Under the pieces are notes generated by a model. It did not search any database. It saw only the letters and a program-made list of their open reading frames with translations, and had not been told where the DNA came from. Shown one piece after another: positions 23,740 to 33,529 of a stretch of 64,000 nt of DNA. Positions within the stretch are counted from its first letter, which is position 1; every line of letters starts with the position of its first letter. The DNA is from Sclerodactyla briareus (taxonomy: Eukaryota; Echinodermata; Holothuroidea; Dendrochirotida; Sclerodactylidae): contig JAODTK010005781.1 in assembly GCA_026419785.1 (NCBI GenBank), positions 248,001 through 312,000 of the forward strand, in the 5' to 3' direction. The translations under genes and the position numbers were made by a program.

Positions 23740-24600
23740 GAACCCCTGACGAAGGGCATCATTGAACCCCTAATCTATGAATTCACTGACTCTGAACCTC
23801 TAATCTATGGATTCACAAATCTGATCCCCTAACCCATGGAATCATTAACTAAAACCCCTAATTATGGATGGACTCTCCACTCTGACCCCAACCTATGTAT
23901 TCATCAACTCTGAACCCCTTACCTATTGATTCACTAACTCTGAACCTCTTACCTATGGATTCACTAACTCTGACCCCTTACCTATGGATTCACTAACTCT
24001 GAACCTCTTACCTATGGATTCACTAACTCTGAACCCCTTACCTATGGATTCACTCACTCTGAACCCATAACCTATGGATTCACTACTCTGAACCCCTTAC
24101 CTATGGATTCACTCACTCTGAACCCATAACCTATGGATTCACTAACTCTGACCCCTTACCTATGGATTCACTAACTCTGAACCTCTTACCTATGGATTCA
24201 CTAACTCTGACCCCTTACCTATGGATTCACTCACTCTGAACCCATAACCTATGGATTCACTAACTCTGAACCCCTTACCTATGGATTCACTAACTCTGAA
24301 CCTCTTACCTATGGATTCACTAACTCTGAGCCTCTCACCTATGGAGTCACTTACTCTGAACCCATAACCTATGGATTCACTAACTCTGAACCCCTAACTT
24401 TTGATTTAACTAACTCTGAACCCCTGACCCTTTGGATTCACTAACTCTGAACCTCTTACCTATGGATTCACTAACTCTGAACCTCTTACCTATGGATTCA
24501 CTAACTCTGAACACTTACCTATGGATTCACCAACTATGAACCCCTAATATTCGATTTAACTGCCTCTGAACCCCTGACCTATGGATTCAATTCACTCAAG
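23740..24600. repeat. 30-bp minisatellite, about 28 copies
   Basis: The unit is 'acctatggattcactaactc' plus 'tgaacccctt'. Units vary in the last ten bases (gaacctctt, gaccccctt-type, gaacccata) and in tcactaac/tcactcac. Copies at both edges are more diverged than those in the centre (23,930-24,360), the usual pattern of an array homogenised from the middle. Confidence 0.95.
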
Positions 24601-24885
24601 GCCTGAACCTCTAAACAATTTCGGTTAGCTAGCAGTGTTGTAGCAAGTGATGCCTCAAGTCAAGTAATGGCAAGATATTCTGACTGTTTCTGAAGATACT
24701 GTAACAGTGATACTATGATATATAAAAATTTACTGAAGCTGAAGATTTTGAGTCTCGACACAGGACTTCACTCGGCTACCAGGTGGCTGGTGGTTTGATT
24801 TTGCTACCGAAGCTGCACAGAATGTGAGTCACAAGAATTAATGCTTCCCCTTCCTAAAATAAATATATAATTCTTTTCTCCTCAG

Positions 24886-24990
24886 GTACAGCGTCTTTGC
24901 CAGAAAATATGAATTTGCCCATGAGACCTCACCGCGCGTCCTACAGGAAATCTTGAAGAATTCAAAGGACAGTTGGACAACAATATAAAG
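24886..24990 (+). CDS. PMF1: PMF1-like exon (helix before IREEI segment)
   Basis: Acceptor 'ttcttttctcctcag' and donor AAG|GTATAG bound 105 bases. The frame reads YSVFARKYEFAHET and SPRVLQEIL, then breaks: an in-frame TAA near the end disappears if one base is restored at 'cttgaagaattc', giving FKGQLDNNIK. With that base the exon is 106 long, i.e. one base completing a codon plus 35 codons, ending in phase 0 as the next exon requires. Confidence 0.7.
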
Positions 24991-26970
24991 GTATAGAAAC
25001 TCATATGAGAAATTATTGACTGTTTTAATGTGCAACATCTGACTAGGCTTTCCTTGCCATATTGAAAAAGTATGTTACCTATAAAGGCCTTGAATGACCG
25101 GACCTATTGCCAGAAACAGTGGGGTCCATCCAGTCCATATGTGCAACCCAAGACATCACATCACAGGACAAGTAGCCTGACTCCCTCTTCTTAACCCCAC
25201 TCACACAACAAATCATCAATTTTACTGGGCCATGGTAGTTAAATGAAGTGAATACTGTGTTAACAGCAAAACTGATTGTTTTGTGAAATTAACTCATGCT
25301 TGTTGCACGAAACAGTATGCCCTGTTTTTCATTTGATGTCTACAAATACATGGAACATTGTATTTTGGTGTGCTTTGGGCTCCAGGGGTACATATTGAGG
25401 TTTGACTATGATTCTGTTTCTAATTCTACTTCTACAGGAAGAATTAGAAGAAATGATCAGCCAGGAAAACCTGGTCCCCACTCTTCAACAACCTTGATCT
25501 ACTCAGCAAGGACAGCCAGCGCAGAGGACTCTATGCCAGCATGGTGAGTGTGCTTCAAACATGTACATAGCAAGATCTGGCCCCACCCTTTGTATCTGGC
25601 CTCTCTCTTCAACAACCTCGATCTACTGATCAAAGACAGCCAATAGACAGCTCTAAACCAACATGGTGAGTGCACTACAAACAAGGACATAGTCAGGAGG
25701 ATCTGGACCCACTCTTTGTATCTGGACAGTCTCTTCAATCTACTCAACAAAGACAGCACAATAAGCAGCTCCACAACAGCATAGTGAGTGCACTACAAAC
25801 AAGGACATAGTCAGGCCCCAGTCTTCAAAAACCTCAATCTACTCATCAAAGACAGTTCAGAGATACCAGATAAAGTTGTGCTTTGATCTGACCAGACTGG
25901 TCACAATTTTATTGACTGATGGATGTGTTGACCAACTCAAGGTAATTGGCATTGAAGGGGCACAATAGGCCAATGATGGGAAAACTGCAAAACGCTACCT
26001 CTACAAATTTGGTGCAAAGTGAGGATGTTCGGTCATAATGATGGTCTATAAGCCGTTAATTCGGGTGTCAGAATTAGGTCGAACTTGGGCCAGAGGGCCC
26101 ATTCGATGTATTACAATGGTACGTGAACTGCATTTCCTCCACAAGCTTCAGTTGATTTTCTTAAAGTTACATGGTGATGGTCCTTGGGTAGTGGCAATTG
26201 GCGGGGGGTGTTAGGAAGTTCGGGCCCAGTGGTCTCTGGGGCCCAGTATATGAAAAACCACAAAATCTTATATCACCTAGAGATTTTGTTGCACTGTGGG
26301 TGATGTCAATCATAATGGATTGTATAATAGCAGTATCTTTGGCTGTAAAAGATAATGGTCAAATGCTGTTCACAGGGGCCCAATAGGCCATTGTTTGAAC
26401 TGCCTTCTTGTCCTAATGATCTTGAATAGTTCATTCATAATTGTACATTCGTCTTGGTACATTTGTCGGTTCGAGCTACCGCCACCATTGGTGCTCAGTT
26501 GTTCATTATGCATGAGTACCAAACTATTGCAATGAGACATTGCTGAATTTGTGGTGGTAAAGTAAGGCTAACACAAGACGTGAACAGTGTTACTACCTTT
26601 CTGTTTCCTTTGTTTCTGACCGTGCCTGATTAACATCTTGCGTTCAGTCTGACAAAAAAAATAGGAGGGGTGGTTTAAAAGCATATGGTAAGCATATATT
26701 CACAGAGCGAGTCTCCATCTTCCGGTTTAGTCTTGTTGATCTTGTGCTCTGTTGTTCTTTTCGCAGGAGAACGTTGGCATTCCGCAAAAAGACGTCCGCG
26801 ATCACCTGCATCAGGTTAAACTGATGGAGAAGGAGACACTATACAAACCTCGGGAGGCCACGAGGAGGAGACCAGAGCCTATGTCGACATCGACAAAAAA
26901 GAAGCACCTGGCTGAAACCCAGCAGAAGATCCAGGGTCACTTGCTTTCTTTGAAAAGGTGTGCCAGCTAA
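24886..26970 (+). CDS. PMF1: PMF1/Nnf1 homologue (Mis12 kinetochore complex subunit), three exons, 5' end missing
   Basis: PMF1 (yeast Nnf1) is a coiled-coil subunit of the Mis12 complex, which links centromeric chromatin to the Ndc80 complex at the kinetochore. Three exons (24,886-24,990; 25,438-25,543; 26,767-26,957 or to the stop at 26,970) join in compatible phase. After allowing for one missing base in the first and two in the second, they read a helix ending D-N-N-I-K, then EELEEMISQEN, LFNNLDLLSKDSQRR and VGIPQKDVRDHL. These match, in order, the family's IREEI, NLEAVLNALDKI and SGIPEKDL segments. The N-terminal exon was not found in the repeat-filled DNA upstream. The C-terminus seems short: the frame stops at TAA 26,970 unless the donor AAG|GTGTGC at 26,957 is used. 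Recognition is by eye, not by search. Confidence 0.72.
25438..25543 (+). CDS. PMF1: PMF1-like exon (EELEEM...LDLLSKDSQRR)
   Basis: Acceptor 'ctaattctacttctacag' and donor ATG|GTGAGTG bound 106 bases. Codons read EELEEMISQENLVPTL and then, two bases short at 'actcttcaac', NNLDLLSKDSQRRGLYASM. The degenerate copy in the following intron retains 'ctctctcttcaacaacc', supporting loss of a CT dinucleotide here. Corrected length 108 fits phase 0 on both sides. Confidence 0.72.
25575..25875 (+). repeat. Three degenerate tandem copies of the preceding PMF1-like exon and its donor
   Basis: After the exon donor at 25,544 the intron repeats exon-plus-donor sequence with a period of about 120 bp: GTGAGTG follows exon-like sequence again at 25,666 and 25,784. 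Each copy keeps 'cttcaa...cct.gatctact.a..aaagacagc', and the intronic 'acaaacaaggacatagtcag' is repeated too. Copy two has an in-frame TAG soon after the DSQ codons and copy three a terminal TAG, so they are not intact alternative exons. Copy three does have an acceptor-like 'tttgtatctggacag'. Confidence 0.8.
25890..26420. repeat. AGGTCA-rich repeat family, intronic copies
   Basis: Diverged units of the family at 21,925-22,880 ('gggcacaataggccaatgatgggaaaactgc', 'gctacctctac'), lying in the intron between the second and third PMF1-like exons. Confidence 0.6.
26767..26957 (+). CDS. PMF1: PMF1-like exon (GIPQKDV segment and C-terminal coiled coil)
   Basis: Acceptor 'ttgttcttttcgcag' leads into ENVGIPQKDVRDHLHQVKL, then a basic helical stretch (MEKETLYKPREATRRRPEP) and KKKHLAETQQKIQGHLLSL. 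GIPQKD is the most diagnostic match to the family (GIPEKD). No frame break occurs in its 191 bases. The frame runs 12 further bases to TAA at 26,968-26,970, so the exon may be terminal. Confidence 0.75.
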
Positions 26971-26999
26971 TTTTAACCTCTCCCAGCATGTTGCCTGGG

Positions 27000-28110
27000 T
27001 GGCTTATGGCTACCTATATCTACTGTCTGTTGATTCAAATTGCTACTCCTACCGTGTTGGTCGATTTGAGATCATAAATGAAATTGGTCACAGTGATCAC
27101 TGAGTGGAGAGGCATCTGGGGTGCTCATAATTAGGTCAGGTCATCCAGGGGTCAATTTCAGCCTTTTGCAAAATGCTCCTCCTACAGTATAAGTTGAATG
27201 TTCGTAAAACTTGGTCAGTAGGTACATACAGGGGTTTCAGGAATTGAGGTCAAATGTCTAGGGTCGTTTTCGCCAAAATGTCTTCTCCAGAGATTGAATG
27301 AATGCCATGATATTACAGGCCAATCGGGTTCATGAAACGTTTGCTCAGTATTTTGGGGGGTTTGACTAATTAATGGTACATACCTGTGATGCATGAATTG
27401 TTGAGGTCAAGGTCATCGAGGGGCAAATTTGTGATTGAAAAGGTCATTCTGGGTGTTGAACAAACAACATGCCCATCTCCTTCGGTCTTACATCAGTGCT
27501 TCTTTCGTAGTGGGACCGGATTCTAACCATCATGAAAGTTTGAGCATATCAGTGACATGATGGTACTTATGGGTCAAAAGGTCATTTAGGGGTCATTGTG
27601 GTCATTTTGGTTCGAATGGGGCAAGCGGCTTTTTCCTCTACAGTTCAAATCAAATGTTGCTACAACTAACCGGATGTTTATTAGCCCATTGGACATTTTT
27701 TACTCTTCAATGTCAAGATCATTATGATTGAAGGGCATAATGGGGCCATTATTGTAAAAACTGCAACGCTTATACGGATTGAGTTGGATTACCATGTAAC
27801 TCTGTCTGTCTGTCTATCTTTCCTGCTCAGATGTTGATCACACTTGTACACACCACAAACACAACTGGGACCTCTTTGACACTATGTGGAAACTGTGAAA
27901 ATGCACCTACTCCTAATCAGATTTTGGATTAACGCCATAATTAATTGCTGAGTGTTATTAGAGATCATGAGGTGTGTACTTCCTCATTGTTATCATTGAC
28001 CTGTAGTTCCGATTAGGTGTTCAGTAAGTCTGAGGGTCACGAGTTATAACAGGCATAATGAGCTGGTTGTGTGGAACATAAAAATGCATCTCCTGGAATT
28101 GTTACTCTTC
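27000..28110. repeat. AGGTCA-rich repeat family, several diverged units
   Basis: Repeated cues 'gggtcat..ggggcataatg', 'aaaactgcaa', 'gctactcctac' and a TCTG microsatellite at 27,800-27,822 identify the same family as at 21,925. No coding exon was seen here. Confidence 0.6.
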
Positions 28111-29530
28111 ATGTTACATTCTCTGCGGTGTATCTGTTCAACTCGCTCTTATTACCATATCTTTATGTCACTGGTGATAATTAGTGAAGTAAACTGAGCC
28201 TAGACAATTGACTATTGACTGCTGGAACAACCTGAAAGTATATCTGTTAACAGATTTCTGATCATGAATCATATGACATTGTAGGCGCTGGTGGCGAAAA
28301 ATGTGAATAAAAAGGGTTAAGTCCAATCTTCAACTTGGATCTGCCAGTGGTACCATAACATGACAAGAGAGGCAAAATCAAACGAAGACTTGACAGCAAC
28401 GACGGCACAGCGCAACCCATTACAACAGTAACATCTCGCACAGCTTAAAACTGATTACTGGCTCACGTTGGAAGGTTCCCACAAATATTCACAATGATAT
28501 CGTAATTGGCTGACTAGCTCCCATGAATGAATCAAATGAAAGGACCCAATCATTTCTACTCTCTTAGTTACAATTCTTTAAAGGCAAAGCAGTCAAATTC
28601 AGTGAAATGTCTGAATGTTTTCTGCTGGCTCAGTCTTTTGATAGACCCAAGCTTTAACATGGTTTCCACTTTCCCTGTGGAAGTGAATAACAAGGGCCTG
28701 GTTATTTTTTGTTACCTAACTGACTAGAATACTTCCTTGGTCCAATTTTGAAAGGTCAAGATAATAAAGGAAAAAGAGGCATAATTAGCTCAGGCCTGAA
28801 ATGTGACAAGATCCTTCAAATTCCATCCTCTCACATATCAATTACTTCACCTTGGGAGCCTTGGTTGACTGTGGTTATTAAATTATGCAACTTAAAATGT
28901 GGTATTCTGCACCTTTATATACATTTGTGCAGTTTGAGCTATAGCAATTTGGTTCTCTACAGTCATCATTTCGTGAACGATTTGGTAAACTTTTCTTTAG
29001 AGATCGGCTGTATAAGAGAGGGATCATGAGTCCTGTCATATTTACATGACTATGGGCCTTCATCGGTGCTTCTCCCTCCATATCTATTCACTGTTCTTTT
29101 CTCTCCTTCTTATTTTGGCAGGATCTGATGCCTGCAGAAAGTACCATCTCAAGAGGTCTCAAGAGTGATATATGAGATGAGCCTCCCCCAAGAAACTATT
29201 CCCCATATAGGTGATAAAAGGACTACGAGCACAGTACTACGATCATGCTTTCGCAAACATCCTAAGAGGAGGTCAAGTGACAATAATGAATGGGGTGTCT
29301 CGCGGCAGGGACCATGCAGACTAGACTAGACGAAAGCCTAATGTCAGTGATTCGCCACTAAAGAATGGCAAGAGTTCGTTTGTAGGGCACTGGAGTCTGG
29401 GTATATTCCTGGAGCTCAGGTAGCTTGTCAGCTGTTCCATTGCAGGAACTGATCTAACCTGGATCAGAGGTTTGAGCTGCAGACATTGGCAGTAAGAAGT
29501 ACTATTTATTCTGCTGAGAGAACCCACAAT
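28110..29530. other. No gene recognised
   Basis: An acceptor-like 'cttcttattttggcag' at about 29,122 is followed by a short frame (D-L-M-P-A-E-S-T) that stops within 20 codons. Its phase does not fit the preceding PMF1-like exon, so it is not called an exon. Confidence 0.4.
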
Positions 29531-30120
29531 TTTTTCTTCCTGGAGTGGTGCTTGTTCATGTTACCTGGTACGCTCCACATATAATAATAACAATGATAAT
29601 TTATTTCTGATCTCAAAACAAGTAGCAGTGGCAAAAAACTTCCGAACTGAGAAAATGAAATGGAAACCCTAAAATAAAAAGAATGTAAGAATTGGAAGCA
29701 CCACAATGGGTGGTTGAAAATGTTCTCTGAAAAGATGGGTCTTGAGCATTAATTAAAAAACACCTATAGACGGGCATGTATATGATTATACAAGGTATTA
29801 TTAGTTTTGACTGTTCATATAGTGCTTCCATCATCGATTAGACAGGTCTCCGAGCACTTTACAATACCCTGATCATTATAACCTCGCTGCTCTCTTGTAA
29901 CCCCGGGGAGGAAATTGTAGGCACAGGTTCCCCACCTGGGACACACAAGAGAAGCTGATGGTCTTGGATTCAAGCTCACACTTTTGATGGCAGTCTGGAG
30001 CTCTATTGAGGCAGGGAGTGAGTTCCCTAATTTCTGAAAACTGACAGAGAAGGAAGAATTTGTCCTATTAATGTTTATATTCAAGATGATTTGTGAATAA
30101 AACAGAATGTACAGACCCAA
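29530..30120. repeat. Diverged interspersed repeat
   Basis: Phrases such as 'catatagtgcttccatc', 'gagcactttacaataccctgatcattataac' and 'aaccccggggag' have the look of a common invertebrate interspersed repeat; the class cannot be decided from one copy. No coding capacity. Confidence 0.35.
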
Positions 30121-30429
30121 AAGATTAGATGTATGTGGTTTTTCTTTCTCAATTTTGGTCCAGTGAAATACTCAACTAGTGAGTATAAACCAAAATGAAG
30201 GTTACAGAAAACGGGTGGATTCATGAATCGCTGGTCTCACCTTTTCGCGATCACTGGGTTGTTCATTCCTTGATGAGGAGCCTATGTAGTCACGATTCTC
30301 AACTGGAAGACTGCCTGCTTGCGCTACAGAATTAGCTTACCGATACTCCTGAGAGGTGGAAAAAGGGAATCAAAATATCTTCTCAGTACAAAACAAGGTC
30401 TGGATCTAGTCACTCTCTGTTGCTAGAGT

Positions 30430-31040
30430 TCCCGTGGGACATTTCTTAATTCCACAGTCCGTAATCTTGGCATTCTGTTTGACTCCCGAGCTCTCAGTGA
30501 AGCCACATCAGTGAAGAAATCATCTTGCCAGAATGCAACGTAATCCCTTGTACATGCATCTTGATTATCTTAAGTCTTCTCTTGTTAGTGATGATCTGTT
30601 CAATAAACTACAAACCCATCAGAGCAATGCAGTGCATCTCATCACAGAGAAATCCAAGTAGATGCAAATCGCCCTTGTGTTTAGCAACTTGCACTGGCTG
30701 CCTACAAATGAATTAAACTCTGGTATTCTGGATTTTGTAGACGGAGGGTCTCTAACACAATTTTTCGGAGCTAATTGACAGATACGACCACTCGGATTCC
30801 AGAACGAAAGTCTGCTAGTGGAACCAGCGTACCGGTTACTTTTGGGAGATGAGCCTTCTCATTTATTGTGCGACAATTGTGGAATGAGGTGATAGTGAGA
30901 GGATCTGTAACTATCACTCCTAACAAACTGGAGAGAGATCCTGAAAACCAACTTTGAGAAATGAGCATTTGAACATTGTTTTGACATTGGTTACATGCGC
31001 CTTCCCCTGAATGACCGTTTCATTGTCTCTCCTGAACTGT
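30430..31040 (+). mobile_element. LINE (CR1/L2-like) reverse-transcriptase C-terminal fragment, decayed
   Basis: In shifting frames the plus strand reads the standard end of a non-LTR retrotransposon ORF2: an 'NLGILFDS'-like motif near 30,465-30,490, LHLDYLKSSLV near 30,560, NLHWLPT near 30,690, then IDRYDHSDS, SLLVEPAYRLLLG, AFSFIV and QLWNEV, and a closing LKTNFE-like tail. Multiple frameshifts and stops make it a dead copy truncated at the 5' end. Confidence 0.7.
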
Positions 31041-32560
31041 GGTGCTATGGTTACTTGGTTTGCACATAGGTTTCAGATCTAGGTAGGTGAACTGATTAGA
31101 TTTAGATAGTCTAATTGCATAACTTATGAAAAAAATATTAGAAACATTCTTCTCAGGAACTGTGATTAGGGTCTACTTTCAGTCCCCCCAAACTTTAACA
31201 AGAATCAAGGTCAAGGGAGTTCATACAATGTTTTCAATTTGCATAATTTATGTAAAACCTTGAAGTTGGTTGTTTTTTATGGATCCTGGTTGGGGGAGTT
31301 TTTAATTCAGTTCCGATTTTTTCTATCATGGATTCAGGCACGTGGTCATAATTATCATAATTTATGCTAAATTTGCCGGATGTTCATGAAACCTTGGTGG
31401 TATGGCTTCTCCAACAGTTTTGACATGGACTGGAAAAAAAAAAAAAAAAGTGGGGTCACTGGGGTTGTTATTCGGTGTGTAATAATTTGCTTCTTCGATA
31501 ATGTTCGAGTTTGTTGACTTCCCTTGAACGTCCTTAGTGTGTCCCAACCTTGGTCCTGAGATATTTTGAATGAAAATGGGTCAATGGAAGTTGAGTATTG
31601 TTCAATTTCATAATTAAGCAATTTTAGTCACATTTCCACAAAATTTATACTTCCTGGGTGAAAATAAGTCAATAATCAGTCTTAGGAATTTGAAAATTGG
31701 TCATTGACTTGAATAATTGTTTGCATGGTGACTGATGAAGAAAACCACTAATTGCGCAATCAGGCGATGGACACTGGGGGACGATCGCCTTGTTATCATT
31801 GAAATTGGTCAACACCATCAAGGAATGGAGCACTTAAGAGCCCAAGAAGCAGGAGTTTAAAAGATGAAGTGATGGATGGATGGACAGGATAGGCTGACAA
31901 TGGCAGATCACAATGGCTGAACCAGCATAGCTGGTTGGAGCGGAAAAGAGCTCGTCCTCAAAATGATGTATTGCTCGAGCACAAAAACTCAATTGACAAA
32001 ACTGAATATTAGATGTACGCTCCACTAGTGACTCTTAATAACCGTTGTGGTGATATATAAGACATTTGGCTGAGTTAGAGTGCTGGAGTTAGGCATGATA
32101 TAATTATCCTGAGTTTTCACATGGGAAGAATCATAATAATATAAGAGCACTGGAGTGCTTGAGCATGACTAAAAAATTTAATAAAATCACTCCTGTTGTT
32201 ATGCAAGACCAACTTTGAAAAGCTCTCTGCACTTCCAGTAATATGCAGCTGTTATAATTTGATACAAAATAATTGTTTTACATTGTACTAAATAAAAATG
32301 TGTCGATAAAATATAAAATCTTGTAGAAATCAAATTATACAATAAAAATGTTCCATGAAGAAGTTAGGTGTGGAAGTGGTTAGATGCAAGAATATTACGA
32401 ATTAAAAAAACAGAACCATCTATGCAGAGTTATATTATATGATCAAGGTATATATATAAATAACCCTGTACGTCTAGGGTGCCTCCAAATATCATTTCAT
32501 CTGCGTCAGTAGTACAAAGGCACATATATAAAAATGTCTAGGACAACTGAAACAAAGATA
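31040..32560. other. AT-rich DNA with diverged repeats, no gene
   Basis: Several 'cataatttatg.aaa' phrases (31,115, 31,243, 31,358) suggest a diverged tandem repeat. 'ggctgacaatggcagatcacaatggctg' at about 31,890 matches 'ggctgactgtggcagatcacaatagctc' at 61,326, both next to GGAT/GACA microsatellites, i.e. a repeat that travels with a microsatellite. Confidence 0.45.
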
Positions 32561-32569
32561 AATGCCATA

Positions 32570-33460
32570 TATAATACAGGTGACATATAGGTACGCCTCT
32601 ATTTTTCTCAGTAAATATGTAGGCCTCAAACAATGTATTATATTGCAGTGATAGGCGGTTTATTAGAACAGTTCAGAGCTGGGATTTGAGCGGTCAACAG
32701 AATATGTAACACTGCAAAAAAAATGAATGACTGCTGTACAGGGACTTGCAGTTTGCCACATTTGTGCAGAGAATTGTAGTACACAATACATCATATTGCA
32801 GTGCAAAGGCGGTTTTTTAAACGGAACAATTCCAGGATTGGTTTTGAGCGGTCAAAGAATATGTCACACTGCACAAAAAACAAATAATGCTGCTACAGTT
32901 GGACCATATAGGTACGCCAACATTTTTCCAATAAATTATAGTACACTAAGATATTATTTGCAGTGCAATTAGGCAGGTCCAAACAGAACAGTTCCGAGGA
33001 GGGTTTTGATCGGTCACAGAATACGCACACTGCCACAAACAAATGATAAATGCTGTAGAGTTGACATATAGGTACGACCAACATTCTTTCATAATGATAG
33101 GTCCCAATGTAATTATGGCAGTGCAATTAGGCGGTTTTAAACAGAGCATTTCCAAGAACGGTTTTGTTCGGTTCTTGAAAATATGTCACACACACAAAAA
33201 CACAATGATTGCTGTACAGTTGACCTATAGGTATGCCTACATTGTGCCGTGAATATGAATATACAATATAATATATCGCAATGCAATTAGGCGGTTAAAA
33301 CAGAACAAGTTTCACGACTGGTTTTGAACGTCATAATGCACAAAAACAAGCGATAAATGACGTAAAAAGTACGCCTACATTGTTTAGTTAAATTATTGGA
33401 CACAAATAGTGAAGTGGGCTGGTTCCAAACAGAACAGTTCCACAATGGTTGTTGAGAGGT
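32570..33460. repeat. Degenerate tandem array, ~155-bp unit, about six copies
   Basis: The 'aggcggtt' landmark recurs near 32,655, 32,806, 32,972, 33,130 and 33,288, followed each time by 'aaac.gaac..tt.c' and 'ggttttga.cggtc', and 'tatag gtacg cc' before the next unit. A sixth unit begins near 33,412. Identity between units is moderate with many indels. Confidence 0.85.
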
Positions 33461-33475
33461 CACAGAATAATCCAC

Positions 33476-33525
33476 TTTTCCGTGTGTCCTGGGGCAAGGC
33501 ACTCCACTGCTTATCCCACCGTGGC
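33476..33525 (+). mobile_element. SINE-like motif (GTCCTGGGGCAAGGCAC)
   Basis: 'gtgtcctggggcaaggcact' directly abuts the 155-bp array. This phrase resembles the internal body of tRNA-derived SINEs found in many marine invertebrates; only about 50 bases are recognisable. Confidence 0.35.
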
Positions 33526-33529
33526 GATA

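Noticed and set aside
29122..29170. Possible next PMF1 exon after acceptor 'ttattttggcag'
   Set aside because: The phase does not fit the previous exon and the frame stops within 20 codons.
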